Both the position numbers and the translations under genes were made by a program. From assembly GCA_021295735.1 (NCBI GenBank), contig JAGWBU010000045.1, forward strand, positions 1 through 36,259: a stretch of 36,259 bases of DNA, written 5' to 3'. Under the pieces are notes generated by a model. That model worked only from the letters and a program-made list of their open reading frames with translations, did not search any database and was not told where the DNA came from. Of the stretch, positions 17,185-25,807 are shown one piece after another (position 1 is the stretch's first letter; each line of letters opens with the position of its first letter). Origin of the DNA: Candidatus Poribacteria bacterium (GTDB lineage Bacteria > Poribacteria > WGA-4E > WGA-3G).

Positions 17185-18360
17185 ATGAAGATAACAACTT
17201 TTGCGTATGTATTCGTAATTATAATGTTGGTTGGTGGCATTATTGGCTGTGAACGAATTGAACAAGTTGTGCAACCTACCGCTCAGCCTGAAGGTCTCAG
17301 TGGGGAAATTACCATTGGTGTCGTTTTACCTCAGACAGGTCACTTAGGACCAGGTGAATTCGGTCCGGGTGCCTTGGTGATGGAAAATAGTTTTAACATG
17401 GCACTTGAGGAGATCAATACATCTCAATTGCTCGGGGATGCAACTCTCAAGTTCATTATTGAAGACGATATGAGCACTAAAGAAGGTGCAGTTACAGCTT
17501 TTAATAAACTAATCCATCAAGATAGGGTCCCTGTCATTCTCGGTGTCTGGACCTCACACATTGCCAAATCCGTTTTTCCTATTGCGCAAGAAAACCAGGT
17601 TGTGGCTTTTAGTCCGGTCGTCCTCGCTTCTGGCTTGACTGCTATCGGTGATTTTATCTTCCGAACCAGTCTCTCTACAGAAGTACTGATTCTTGAGGGA
17701 GTCAAGGTAACGCAGGAGAGACTCGGTTACCAAAGAATAGCTACGATAGCAGACACGGTTGACTTCGCTTCTCAGGTGAGCGACGAAGTATATAGGCAAA
17801 CACTCACTGATAATGGGGTTAAGGTGCTGACGACGGAGACATTCGTGACCGGTGATACCGACTTTTCCAACCAATTAACCCGGATAAAGACGTTGAATCC
17901 AGATGCGATCTTTGTCTCCGCACAAGACATAGAGTTGATTCATATTCTCACACAGGCACGCGAGCTTGGGATCCCCACTGAAATTCCCTTTATTTCCCTT
18001 ATCTTGTCCAGAGATCTGATCCAAAGTGCCGGAGCTGCCGCGGAGGGGACAATTACATTTTCAGCATGGATTAGCACCGCAGATACGCCCAGGAATCAAG
18101 CCTTCGTTCAGAAATACACCGAGAAATACGGTTTTGAACCGAGCGTTTGGGCTGCAAAACCATACGCCGCTGTCTATATCCTTGCAGAGGCGATCAGAAA
18201 CGCGCAATCAACAGGTTCAGAGGCAATTGCTGCTGCGCTTGCTGAGATTAAGGATTTTGACACCATTTTAGGTAAGTTTTCTTTTGATTCTAACGGAGAC
18301 GCGATTTACGACCCAGTTGTCTTAATTGTAAAAAATGGTAAACTTGAAGTCTTTGATTAG
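17185..18360 (+). CDS. ABC transporter substrate-binding lipoprotein (Leu/Ile/Val type)
   Basis: A 391-aa periplasmic binding protein, type 1 fold. The lipoprotein signal MKITTFAYVFVIIMLVGGII ends in a lipobox with cysteine at 22, so it is anchored in a membrane by its N-terminus. ITIGVVLPQTGHLGP opens the first lobe, then MALEEINTSQ, EDDMSTKEGAVTAFNKLI, VPVILGVWTS, YQRIATIADTVDFASQVSDEVY, FVTGDTDFSNQLTRIKTLNPDAIF and the C-terminal PYAAVYILAEAI. The likely ligands are amino acids or other small amides/acids. AGGAGG lies 5 nt upstream of the ATG. It is a paralogue of the decayed gene just before it. The absence of permease genes means it must work with components encoded elsewhere or as a sensor. 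Confidence 0.92.
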   Translation: MKITTFAYVFVIIMLVGGIIGCERIEQVVQPTAQPEGLSGEITIGVVLPQTGHLGPGEFGPGALVMENSFNMALEEINTSQLLGDATLKFIIEDDMSTKEGAVTAFNKLIHQDRVPVILGVWTSHIAKSVFPIAQENQVVAFSPVVLASGLTAIGDFIFRTSLSTEVLILEGVKVTQERLGYQRIATIADTVDFASQVSDEVYRQTLTDNGVKVLTTETFVTGDTDFSNQLTRIKTLNPDAIFVSAQDIELIHILTQARELGIPTEIPFISLILSRDLIQSAGAAAEGTITFSAWISTADTPRNQAFVQKYTEKYGFEPSVWAAKPYAAVYILAEAIRNAQSTGSEAIAAALAEIKDFDTILGKFSFDSNGDAIYDPVVLIVKNGKLEVFD

Positions 18361-18382
18361 AGATCTATCCTACAAATAGAAA

Positions 18383-18418
18383 CGCGCTGCGATGGATTTT
18401 CAATTCCATTGCAGCGCG
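18383..18418. terminator. Bidirectional terminator
   Basis: CGCGCTGCGATGGA (18383-18396) pairs along 14 bp with TCCATTGCAGCGCG (18405-18418), one G-T pair. CTTTACTTTT follows on the plus side. It separates the convergent genes ending at 18360 and 18443 and probably serves both. Confidence 0.75.
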
Positions 18419-18442
18419 CTTTACTTTTACCAAAGTTTTACG

Positions 18443-19630
18443 TTACTCAAATGTAAACTGTGCAACAACACCCGCATGGTCAGATGGCCATAAGCCTGAA
18501 GGGAGTCGGTCAGATGGTTTATCTCCGACCGTGAATGACACGACAGGCAGGAATAGATCCATATTTCGCACAAAGATTTGGTCAATCCGTACCGTGAGAT
18601 CGCTCACCTCATTTAATATGTCATCGTCTTGACAGCACGTATTGCCAGACTCGTTTCCAGCTCTCATTGCATGAAGTTTGCGTATAATATCATTAGCCTT
18701 ACGATTTCCCATCTGGCAAGCTATGCATCCAGGACTACCATCTAAACAACAAGCATAAGACCAATTATCAAGGAGCCAAACGTCAGCGTAACCCGCCGAC
18801 AATAAAATTTGGTAGCCAGCTCCATCGGTTGCTCTCGTATTGAAATCTCCGAGCAAAATAATCGGCATGGTCTCGCTGCTAAGAATATCCACAAGTTCCT
18901 GTGTTTGTTCCACCCTGTTTTCTTCTGCAAATGCCTCAAGATGTGTATTGACAACACGGTAAGTTACACCAGACACAGTAGCATCTACAGCAACATAGCC
19001 TCTTTTTATTTGCAGCCCAAGCATTTCTATTTTAAGCGCATTTTCGTAGTTAGCCGTCATTGGATTTGATATTTCAACGTCACTACGAGCCAGTATCACA
19101 TCATAATCGGTCAACCTAACATCATCAATACTGGTAGCAGTAAACATTGGCATTTCAACATCTAAATTTTCAACTTGCGCAGCGACTTGATAACTTAAGC
19201 CTTCTGCTTGAAGCGCATCCATCAAAATTTGGAGAAAATCCAAGACGACCTCTTCAGCAAGAGTCGGATTGTTCGGAATAAAGTCACCTGGACTTTGGTG
19301 GCGGATTAAAGAAATTTCTTGTAGTCCGATTAGGTGTGGTTGATGCGTTTTTATGGATTTAGCGATTGCAACTGCACGACTTGGAAAGTCGGATGCCATG
19401 ACATTGTTGTACATCTTGGTAACTTCTCCCGGCACTTGTCCAAGATTCTCTACGGATAAGAGCGGATCTGCACTGCTGCCAACGTATACATTATAGGTCA
19501 TCACTGTGAGAGGTTGCGTATCTGCCGGTGTCGTATCGGGCGGTAATATTACTTTATCCGTAATTTTTTCGCATCCTGACATGGCAAATAGGACTACAAA
19601 TAATAACAGAATAATTTTTATTTTAGGCAA
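18443..19630 (-). CDS. Endonuclease/exonuclease/phosphatase family lipoprotein
   Basis: A 395-aa protein with a lipoprotein signal (LPKIKIILLLFVVLFAMSGC, lipobox AMSGC) followed by an EEP (DNase I-like) domain. It shows VMTYNVYVGS near the start, LIGLQEIS with the metal-binding glutamate, ILLGDFNTRATDGAGY with the catalytic Asp-Asn, a late VRIDQIFV and the catalytic His in PSDHAGVVAQF. The fold covers nucleases, sphingomyelinase-like and inositol-phosphate phosphatases; substrate unknown. It acts outside the cytoplasm. The start is TTG at 19630, with GGAGG 7 nt upstream. An upstream ATG at 19738 would overlap mtaB and place 36 non-signal residues before the lipoprotein signal, so I reject it. 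A CX2C/CC-rich stretch near the middle (SYACCLDGSPGCIACQ) is unusual. Confidence 0.88.
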   Translation of the reverse strand: MPKIKIILLLFVVLFAMSGCEKITDKVILPPDTTPADTQPLTVMTYNVYVGSSADPLLSVENLGQVPGEVTKMYNNVMASDFPSRAVAIAKSIKTHQPHLIGLQEISLIRHQSPGDFIPNNPTLAEEVVLDFLQILMDALQAEGLSYQVAAQVENLDVEMPMFTATSIDDVRLTDYDVILARSDVEISNPMTANYENALKIEMLGLQIKRGYVAVDATVSGVTYRVVNTHLEAFAEENRVEQTQELVDILSSETMPIILLGDFNTRATDGAGYQILLSAGYADVWLLDNWSYACCLDGSPGCIACQMGNRKANDIIRKLHAMRAGNESGNTCCQDDDILNEVSDLTVRIDQIFVRNMDLFLPVVSFTVGDKPSDRLPSGLWPSDHAGVVAQFTFE

Positions 19631-19709
19631 AATGTTTCCTCCAAGGGAATAATAAGTCCTGAAGATAAAAACAAGGCTTCGTGCCTCAATCTTATTGTGA
19701 AGAGCATCA

Positions 19710-21038
19710 TTAACACATTCCATAAACGAATTCATCATCTAAAGTTGTTAACTTAACCCGAAGAATTTGATTTATCGCAGTATCTGGGGCATCTAAAAGC
19801 ACACGGAGATAATTATCTGTGAATCCTGCAAGGAAGTTTTTCGGACCTTCCCTGCTTTCTTCGACTAACACGTTTTTTTGTTTGCCAAGCATCCGTTTGC
19901 GAAACGCTGAATTGAGTTGATTTCCTAATTCAATCATTGCGCTGCTTCGTTCTGCGGAAATGCGTGGTGCAACTTGCTCCGAGTAAGTTGCTGCCGGTGT
20001 ACCCTTACGCGGGGAATACCGAAATACATGTAGTTGACTGAATCCAATTTTTTCAACGAACTGAAGTGAATCCTTGAAATCTGTATCGGTTTCACCGGGA
20101 AATCCAACCATTATATCTGTAGTAATACCAACATCATCAGTAAAGCGTGCACGTAGGTTATCAACAAGGTGTGCGAATTGAGTGGTCGTATAACGGCGGC
20201 GCATTTGGCGTAAAACATTATCTGATCCTGATTGAATAGGGATATGGAAGTGAGGCATACACTTCGGTAATGCAGACATCCGTTCCGAGAGGATATCTGG
20301 AAAATACATCGGTTCAATTGAGCTAAAGCGGATACGTTCAATCCCTTCGACGTCATGTATCTGTTCCAAGATGTCTGCGATATCTTTATCCCTTCCTGTG
20401 TCTTGTCCATACGCACCAAGATGTACACCGGTAATTACAATTTCCTTGATGCCGCTGTCGGCAATGCGTTGCGCTTCATCAACAATCTCTGTAAGTGGAC
20501 GGCTTGTCATCCTGCCTCGTACATAAGGAATGATGCAATAAGTGCAGAATGCACTGCAGCCATCTTGCACTTTGATGAGCGCGCGTGTGCGTTTTCCGGC
20601 ATTGCTAACACCACTGCTAAAACGCGCGTGTTCCCGAATTGCATCGTGTTGAACGGGTTGAATCTGTAGAGGTGTTTCGGCATGCAACTTATCAAGATAG
20701 GTTTGAAAATCTGCTTTCTCACGATTTCCGAAGACAACCGTCACACCCGGTATCTGCTCAATTGCTTTTCGATCACTTTCAGCGTAACATCCTGTAACCA
20801 ACACATCAGCGTTCGGATTCTGCCGGATTGCCCGCCGAATAACTTGACGTGCTTTCTGATCAGCGGTGTTCGTTACCGTGCATGTGTTAATGAGATATAA
20901 GTCTGCAGGTAGTGTTTCATCAACAATCGCGTATCCGTTGCAGACGAGTGCTTCCCGCATTGATTGCGTGTCGTATTGATTTACCTTGCAGCCCATTGTA
21001 ATGAGTTTTGCTGTTTTCATGGTTTTATGTTGGATCAC
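19710..21038 (-). CDS. mtaB: tRNA t6A37 methylthiotransferase MtaB
   Basis: A radical SAM enzyme that adds a methylthio group to C2 of N6-threonylcarbamoyladenosine at tRNA position 37. The UPF0004 domain has its three cluster cysteines in MGCKVNQYDTQ, NTCTVT and VTGCYAE. The radical SAM cluster is in CSAFCTYCIIPYVRGR, and a C-terminal TRAM-like region ends the protein. The 442-aa length is normal for MtaB; the KVNQYD signature separates it from MiaB and RimO. The longest frame begins with GTG at 21038, overlapping the rsmE stop. The ATG at 21020 (MKTAKLITMGCK) gives the usual N-terminus. It is tightly coupled to rsmE in the same operon. Confidence 0.93.
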   Translation of the reverse strand: MIQHKTMKTAKLITMGCKVNQYDTQSMREALVCNGYAIVDETLPADLYLINTCTVTNTADQKARQVIRRAIRQNPNADVLVTGCYAESDRKAIEQIPGVTVVFGNREKADFQTYLDKLHAETPLQIQPVQHDAIREHARFSSGVSNAGKRTRALIKVQDGCSAFCTYCIIPYVRGRMTSRPLTEIVDEAQRIADSGIKEIVITGVHLGAYGQDTGRDKDIADILEQIHDVEGIERIRFSSIEPMYFPDILSERMSALPKCMPHFHIPIQSGSDNVLRQMRRRYTTTQFAHLVDNLRARFTDDVGITTDIMVGFPGETDTDFKDSLQFVEKIGFSQLHVFRYSPRKGTPAATYSEQVAPRISAERSSAMIELGNQLNSAFRKRMLGKQKNVLVEESREGPKNFLAGFTDNYLRVLLDAPDTAINQILRVKLTTLDDEFVYGMC

Positions 21039-21754
21039 AGTTGGTATTCATAAGCGGCGATGGTAATTCCCGCTATTGCGGCGGTTTCTGTTCTTAAGGT
21101 ATTTGAACCAACCGTTACCGAGATACATCCGTTTTCAATTGCAGCGTTGACCTCCTTATCGGTAAAACTCCCTTCTGGACCTACTAAAAATGCAATAGAT
21201 TCTACCTTTGGTGCTTCTCTCAACACTGCTTTGATATGTTGTTGCTTTTCATTTTCCCAGAAAATTAGACTGCGTGTATATTTTTGAATCATGTTCAGAC
21301 ATTCACCGAATTCTTGTACCTCATGAAGTTCAGGTAACCACGCGCGTTTACACTGCTTTGTTGCGGAAAGGACAACACGATGCCAACGTTCATAACGATT
21401 TTGACTCGGTTTTTGTAATGAACGTTCTGTGTTCATAGGGACAATACGTGTTACGCCAAGTTCGGTTGTCTTCTGCAAAATCAACTCCATCTTATCGTTT
21501 TTTGGCAACGCCTGGAAAAGCGTTAGGACTGGTCTATTTCTCTCGTGAAAGTTACGTCTTAATACCTTTGCTTCTGTTGCCTCCGCATTCATTTTATATA
21601 TTTCGCCTATACAGATACTTCCTTCTCCATCAACAATTCGGATTGTATCGCCAGGTTCCAATCGTAGCACATTTCGGAGATGGTGTTGTTCTAAACCGGT
21701 AATCGTGGCTATCTCCTCATTGATCTGAGTTGGAGGGGCATAGAACGTATGCAT
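21035..21754 (-). CDS. rsmE: 16S rRNA (uracil1498-N3)-methyltransferase RsmE
   Basis: Methylates U1498 of 16S rRNA using SAM. This SPOUT-fold protein of 239 aa has an N-terminal PUA-like domain (HHLRNVLRLEPGDTIRIVDGEG) and the knotted SAM-binding domain with QALPKNDKMELILQKTTELG, LVGPEGSFTDKEV and LRTETAAIAGI. The length and all key motifs are normal. It precedes mtaB with overlapping ends. In many bacteria rsmE and mtaB are neighbours, which supports both names. Confidence 0.95.
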   Translation of the reverse strand: MHTFYAPPTQINEEIATITGLEQHHLRNVLRLEPGDTIRIVDGEGSICIGEIYKMNAEATEAKVLRRNFHERNRPVLTLFQALPKNDKMELILQKTTELGVTRIVPMNTERSLQKPSQNRYERWHRVVLSATKQCKRAWLPELHEVQEFGECLNMIQKYTRSLIFWENEKQQHIKAVLREAPKVESIAFLVGPEGSFTDKEVNAAIENGCISVTVGSNTLRTETAAIAGITIAAYEYQL

Positions 21755-21789
21755 CTTTCATCCTAACACAACCAACCAGAAACTTTGAG

Positions 21790-22449
21790 TTATTCTACAG
21801 TCCGTAATTTTTCTATAACTGCTTTCGGGTGTTGGCTCTTAAAAATTGCTGTGCCTGCGACAAGAATTGTTGCACCTTCACGAACAGCGTCTGGACCTAT
21901 ATCTACTGTTACACCGCCATCAACAGAAATTTCGGGTGAATTATCAATTTCTTGTATCTTTTGATGTAATTTCGCAATTTTCTGTAAAGTACTCGGAATA
22001 AACGCTTGTCCCCCTAACCCTGGTTCAACACTCATCGGTAACACAAGGTCAATATCCGACAGATATGGTATAACTTTCTCATTTTCTATATTTGGTGAAA
22101 ACGCTAATCCGACTTTTATGTTGTGGTCTTTAATTGTGGAAATCACTGCATTGGGTTCATCATCACTCTCAATATGGAAGGTAATCATATCGGACCCGGC
22201 ATCAACTAACGCATCAATATATCGGAGTGGGTGTCTCACCATAATATGGACATCAAAAAGCACATCCGTTTTTTCACGAACTGCAGCAATTAATAGAGGA
22301 CTTATACCAAAGTTTGGTACAAATTCACCATCCATTACATCAAAATGGAGTAAGTCAGCACCAGACTCAACAACTCGTTCGACTTCCTCACCGAAACGAC
22401 TGAAGTCTGCTGCTAAAAGTGACGGCGCGATTTTAGGGGGTTTTAAAAT
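21790..22449 (-). CDS. rpe: Ribulose-phosphate 3-epimerase, start in doubt
   Basis: Interconverts ribulose 5-phosphate and xylulose 5-phosphate in the pentose phosphate pathway. The TIM-barrel motifs are IAPSLLAADFSRF, FDVMDGEFVPNFG (metal-binding Asp), DVHIMVRHP, TFHIES, MSVEPGLGGQAFIP and ISVDGGVTVDIG. The family length of about 219 aa is reached only by reading upstream of the first in-frame ATG (22335). No ATG, GTG or TTG lies in that frame before IAPSLL. With GGAGG at 22458-22462 the in-frame candidate is an ATT at 22449. Alternatively the ATG at 22456 (MSNFKTP) would enter the rpe frame if the C5 run at 22436-22440 were C4. So this is either a rare start codon, a frameshift or a sequence error. 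The rest of the protein is intact. Confidence 0.88.
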   Translation of the reverse strand: MLKPPKIAPSLLAADFSRFGEEVERVVESGADLLHFDVMDGEFVPNFGISPLLIAAVREKTDVLFDVHIMVRHPLRYIDALVDAGSDMITFHIESDDEPNAVISTIKDHNIKVGLAFSPNIENEKVIPYLSDIDLVLPMSVEPGLGGQAFIPSTLQKIAKLHQKIQEIDNSPEISVDGGVTVDIGPDAVREGATILVAGTAIFKSQHPKAVIEKLRTVE

Positions 22450-22597
22450 TTGACATATCCTCCAATTTTCAATAGAACAGTTAGGACCTACATAATTTGC
22501 AGCATTTATTAAATAATTATGACTAAAACAGTGTAATTTCAGCAGATTTCTAGTGGAGTGTCTACCGAAATTTCAATTACGGACGTTCTTTGCAAGA

Positions 22598-23566
22598 TTA
22601 TTGATAACGCCTTTCGTATAATTTTTTGCCGTCTTCAAACACAATTACCAATGCCGGACCAAAAACTTTAACTCTTCTCTTTTCTAAGTCAATTATTGCT
22701 CCTGGAGCATAAAAAACATTATTGACTTCAATGCGTTCACCGTAGTCATCAATAATAACTATTTTAACCTCTATTGTCTGATTCCCTTCTCCACTGACGG
22801 TGTGTTTGTGGGTCAACCATCTTCCACTGTTTTCGGTTTCATCCCGTTTGCCGCTAACTTTCAGTGTAATTAAGTCACCGCTATGAACAAGTTTTTCGTG
22901 GTTAATGATCCTTCCGTGTTCAATTGTTGGGTGTGGACTATTTATAATTTCAACATTCAGACCAACTGCTTCAAGTGCAGGTAAAACCTCGCTAACAAGT
23001 TGGTTTTTCAGGTCTGGTAGTTGAATGGGTTGCGGTTTTCTTCCAAGACTTACCAACAAGTTTACAGGGCTGCGGCGTTTTTTTGGCGTCCCTTCTGCTG
23101 GGCTTTGCGCAATGACGGTATCCAATAAATAATTTGTTGAATAGACACGAGCAATGGTATTTGGGCGAAAATCCGCTGTTTCAAGCGTTTCACGTGCTGC
23201 ATCAAGCGATTTACCAACTACTGACGGAACAGGTGTCATATCTGCTCCAGTACTGACTGTGATTTTGACCTTATGATGCGGTTTGATGCTATGATTCGCA
23301 GGTGGGTCTTGATCAATTACATTGCCTTTCGGTTCACTACTACTTGCTTGATAAATTGTATTTTCTGGTGCTAAACCTACATCAGAAAGAGAGTGTAATG
23401 CTTGGTAATAGTGTTTACCGTCAAGGTTGGGAACAAGTATCTCCGTGGACTTTACCCACTGTGGAATAATAATAAAAACAATCAATAATCCTATTATCCC
23501 GATTACAATCAGACAATAGGTGGCGAGTTTGACCATTCCCCATAAGGTTTTATTAAGCTTGTTCAT
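22598..23566 (-). CDS. Membrane-anchored PASTA-domain protein
   Basis: A 322-aa protein with one N-terminal membrane helix (about 12-35) and three PASTA repeats outside the membrane: EILVPNLDGKHYYQALHSL..., TPVPSVVGKSLDAARETLE... and IQLPDLKNQLVSEVLPALE.... About 75 residues of a beta-rich C-terminal tail follow. PASTA domains bind muropeptides or beta-lactams in Ser/Thr kinases and penicillin-binding proteins. Here no kinase or transpeptidase domain is present. The gene lies between fmt and rpe, the position taken by PASTA-kinase genes in other bacteria, which suggests that only the sensor half has been kept. The function is probably linked to the cell envelope, by inference. Confidence 0.85.
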   Translation of the reverse strand: MNKLNKTLWGMVKLATYCLIVIGIIGLLIVFIIIPQWVKSTEILVPNLDGKHYYQALHSLSDVGLAPENTIYQASSSEPKGNVIDQDPPANHSIKPHHKVKITVSTGADMTPVPSVVGKSLDAARETLETADFRPNTIARVYSTNYLLDTVIAQSPAEGTPKKRRSPVNLLVSLGRKPQPIQLPDLKNQLVSEVLPALEAVGLNVEIINSPHPTIEHGRIINHEKLVHSGDLITLKVSGKRDETENSGRWLTHKHTVSGEGNQTIEVKIVIIDDYGERIEVNNVFYAPGAIIDLEKRRVKVFGPALVIVFEDGKKLYERRYQ

Positions 23567-23607
23567 CTCATTGCTGAACCCTATACGGACTCCCTCGAAT
23601 TACATTC

Positions 23608-24567
23608 TTAGACTGAAAAACTTTCACCTGTTTTTAACTGATACCCGTTGACAAAATCGTAAACTTCCATAATCTTTTTAGTCGCTGGTTGGACTTGCAA
23701 TAGCTGAAGTTCACCTTTACCTGTAGCCACAAACAACTGTCGTTCTGAAGTGATTTTTATGGTACCAGGTTTTTCTTGAGAGATGTTTTGTTTTATTTTC
23801 TGCTCATATTCATGCGGCAAAGATTGAATAATCTTAAGAAGCATACCTTCTCGAAAAAAGGTATAGGCACCAGGCCAGCCAGCTGTGCCTCTAATTAGGT
23901 TGTGAATTGTAGTGGCAGATTCATTCCAATTGATATGTCCAACGGTTTTCGTTAGACGTGGTGCATGCGTAGCATCAGCATGATTCTGCGGTGTTGCGGC
24001 TGGAGGTTGTCCTTGCGGCAATTTAGCCAAAACTTCCACCAGAAGTCGCGCTCCAATATCTGCTAATTGTTCATGCAATGTTTCTGCTGTATCTTCAATT
24101 CTAATTGGTATTCGCTCCATGCAAATTATATCGCCGGTATCTTCACCAACGTCTAACAGCATAAGCGTTACACCTGTCTCATTCTCCCCATTAATTAATG
24201 CCCATTGAATTGGCGCTGCACCTCTATATTTCGGCAACAGAGAAGGATGTAAATTAATGACACCACATGGTGGAATATCCAACACCGCTTGGGGTAAAAG
24301 CTGACCGAAAGCAGCAACAATAATAACGTCTGGCGTAAGTTGTTTCAAAGTCTCAACAAATTCTGGTTTTCGAACCTTTTCAGGTTGAAAAACCTGAAGG
24401 TTATTTTCTATTGCAATCTGTTTTACCGGTGGCGGACTTAGCTTTTTGCCTCTTCCACTGGGACGGTCAGGTTGCGTTACAACGCCTATGACTTCGAAAT
24501 GATGGGCAATAAGTTCTTTCAGTGCTCGTATCGCAAAGTCACTGGTGCCCATAAAGAGAACACGCAT
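23608..24567 (-). CDS. fmt: Methionyl-tRNA formyltransferase
   Basis: Formylates initiator Met-tRNA using 10-formyltetrahydrofolate. Residues 1-190 form the formyl-transfer domain with MRVLFMGTSDFAIRAL, PSGRGKKLSPPPVK, the catalytic Asn and His in INLHPSLLPKYRGAAPIQ, and the catalytic Asp in DVGEDTGDII. The C-terminal domain has RGTAGWPGAYTF. The start at 24567 gives the family-typical MRVLF and 319 aa. A longer frame back to 24648 adds 27 unrelated residues and overlaps the next gene, so I reject it. It is part of the housekeeping operon. Confidence 0.96.
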   Translation of the reverse strand: MRVLFMGTSDFAIRALKELIAHHFEVIGVVTQPDRPSGRGKKLSPPPVKQIAIENNLQVFQPEKVRKPEFVETLKQLTPDVIIVAAFGQLLPQAVLDIPPCGVINLHPSLLPKYRGAAPIQWALINGENETGVTLMLLDVGEDTGDIICMERIPIRIEDTAETLHEQLADIGARLLVEVLAKLPQGQPPAATPQNHADATHAPRLTKTVGHINWNESATTIHNLIRGTAGWPGAYTFFREGMLLKIIQSLPHEYEQKIKQNISQEKPGTIKITSERQLFVATGKGELQLLQVQPATKKIMEVYDFVNGYQLKTGESFSV

Positions 24568-24616
24568 TTTTGTATAATACCTATCTTCTGTCAGTTTTGA
24601 GTCCGATAAAGTGTTA

Positions 24617-25201
24617 TTAGAATCGTATTTCAAGGAGTGGAATAACAAAGCCGACAGATGGTTCAGCTGACCACATATTCAACTGGTTATTTGCTGAGTA
24701 TAGTTGTTGTTGCGGAAAATATGTTGAGATACCGTATATATTTGCATGTGGACCGAAAATAGGAATACGAGCAATACTCCCATCTGGAGGAATCCCTTCT
24801 TCAGTAGGAGGTGATGGTGGTTTGCGTTCTGGCACACTCGGAGCTGACCTGTCTACATTACGGGTATGTAGCCAGTCCCAAAAACCGATAAATAGTGATA
24901 ACGAAACAGCAGTGATCCCCATTACACGGTAATTCTGTGGTGTTAACTCTGGTGCTATTTTATTTGTTTGTGCCATTTTTATACCGCGAACCCCCAAATA
25001 ACTATGGACTGCGGTGAAGGGGAGTGCGCTTAACGTAACAATCTCAAATCGACGTAAAGCACTTTCGCTATATTCCTCTTGTTGTGTTCCTTGAGTTTGC
25101 TCTGTAGGGGGAACACTTCGATTTTGCGCTTCTGATTGCGGTACTAATGCGAAAATTACTGCTAACGCGACCACATATATACGAATTCTAAATTTAAACA
25201 T
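24617..25201 (-). CDS. Uncharacterised exported or membrane protein
   Basis: The 194-aa product starts with a cleavable-looking signal peptide ending near ALVPQSEAQN. Two hydrophobic segments (FEIVTLSALPFTAVHSYLGV, about 50-70; VMGITAVSLSLFIGFWDWL, about 92-110) follow. A proline-rich linker (SVPERKPPSPPTEEG) comes next, and then a C-terminal part rich in aromatic and glycine residues, ending in phenylalanine (PSVGFVIPLLEIRF) like many outer-membrane strands. I do not recognise the family. It sits between lspA and fmt in the same direction. KGGT-like AAGGGT lies 6 nt before the ATG. Confidence 0.75.
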   Translation of the reverse strand: MFKFRIRIYVVALAVIFALVPQSEAQNRSVPPTEQTQGTQQEEYSESALRRFEIVTLSALPFTAVHSYLGVRGIKMAQTNKIAPELTPQNYRVMGITAVSLSLFIGFWDWLHTRNVDRSAPSVPERKPPSPPTEEGIPPDGSIARIPIFGPHANIYGISTYFPQQQLYSANNQLNMWSAEPSVGFVIPLLEIRF

Positions 25202-25252
25202 GGTTTACCCTTTTGCTTTTTGTGAAAGTCCTACGAAAAAGGACAAAGAGAT

Positions 25253-25280
25253 GGGTTTCGCTACGCTCTACCCAACCTAC
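25253..25280. repeat. GGGTTTCGC-type dispersed repeat
   Basis: A 28-nt unit reading GGGTTTCGCTACGCTC then TACCCAACCTAC lies in the 90-nt gap between lspA and the membrane-protein gene. Near-identical units occur at 14606-14633 and 32700-32728, and shortened ones flank the IS4 element at 30929-30950 and 32477-32498. Its GGGT/ACCC ends can pair. Confidence 0.75.
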
Positions 25281-25290
25281 ATCTACTACC

Positions 25291-25785
25291 TCAATTAGTG
25301 CTCCGATTCTGAATACGAAACAGATAAACGATGAGCATCCCCGCGCCTATACATACAGACACATCAGCGACGTTAAAAGTGGGCCAATACAAATTTTTGC
25401 TTTCTATACCAAACTGCAGAAAGTCGACAACTTCACCTAAAAAAAGACGGTCAATAAAGTTTCCTACTGCTCCACCAAGGAGAAAACCTAACGCGGTTTG
25501 CATCCATCGACTCTGTCTGAATCTGAAAGAATAGACGAAAATAAAGATCAATGCAGCGATCGTTATTATAACTAACAACGTCCGCTGATCTGATAAAATT
25601 CCGAAAGCAGCACCAGAGTTTCTATCATGCCTTAAATTAAAAAAGCCTTGAATAATTGAATAGCCTCTCCCTTTAGGGATATGCATACGTACCAGCCATT
25701 TGGTAACGATATCAAGTAACAATGATGGAATTGCTACCACTATTAATGGCAGAACATTTTTAAAATATTGAAACGGAGAAATCAC
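25291..25785 (-). CDS. lspA: Signal peptidase II (lipoprotein signal peptidase)
   Basis: Cleaves lipoprotein signal peptides in the inner membrane after diacylglyceryl transfer. The 164-aa protein has four membrane helices and the conserved blocks NSGAAFG, GGAVGNFIDRLFLGEVVDF and WPTFNVADVSVCIG, with the catalytic aspartates in NFIDR and FNVAD. At least three lipoproteins are encoded in this window, so substrates are plentiful. The start is GTG, 22 nt after the ileS-like gene. The pair ileS-lspA is one of the most conserved neighbour pairs in bacteria. Confidence 0.96.
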   Translation of the reverse strand: MISPFQYFKNVLPLIVVAIPSLLLDIVTKWLVRMHIPKGRGYSIIQGFFNLRHDRNSGAAFGILSDQRTLLVIITIAALIFIFVYSFRFRQSRWMQTALGFLLGGAVGNFIDRLFLGEVVDFLQFGIESKNLYWPTFNVADVSVCIGAGMLIVYLFRIQNRSTN

Positions 25786-25807
25786 TTCCTGAGTTATCCC
25801 TTAGATG

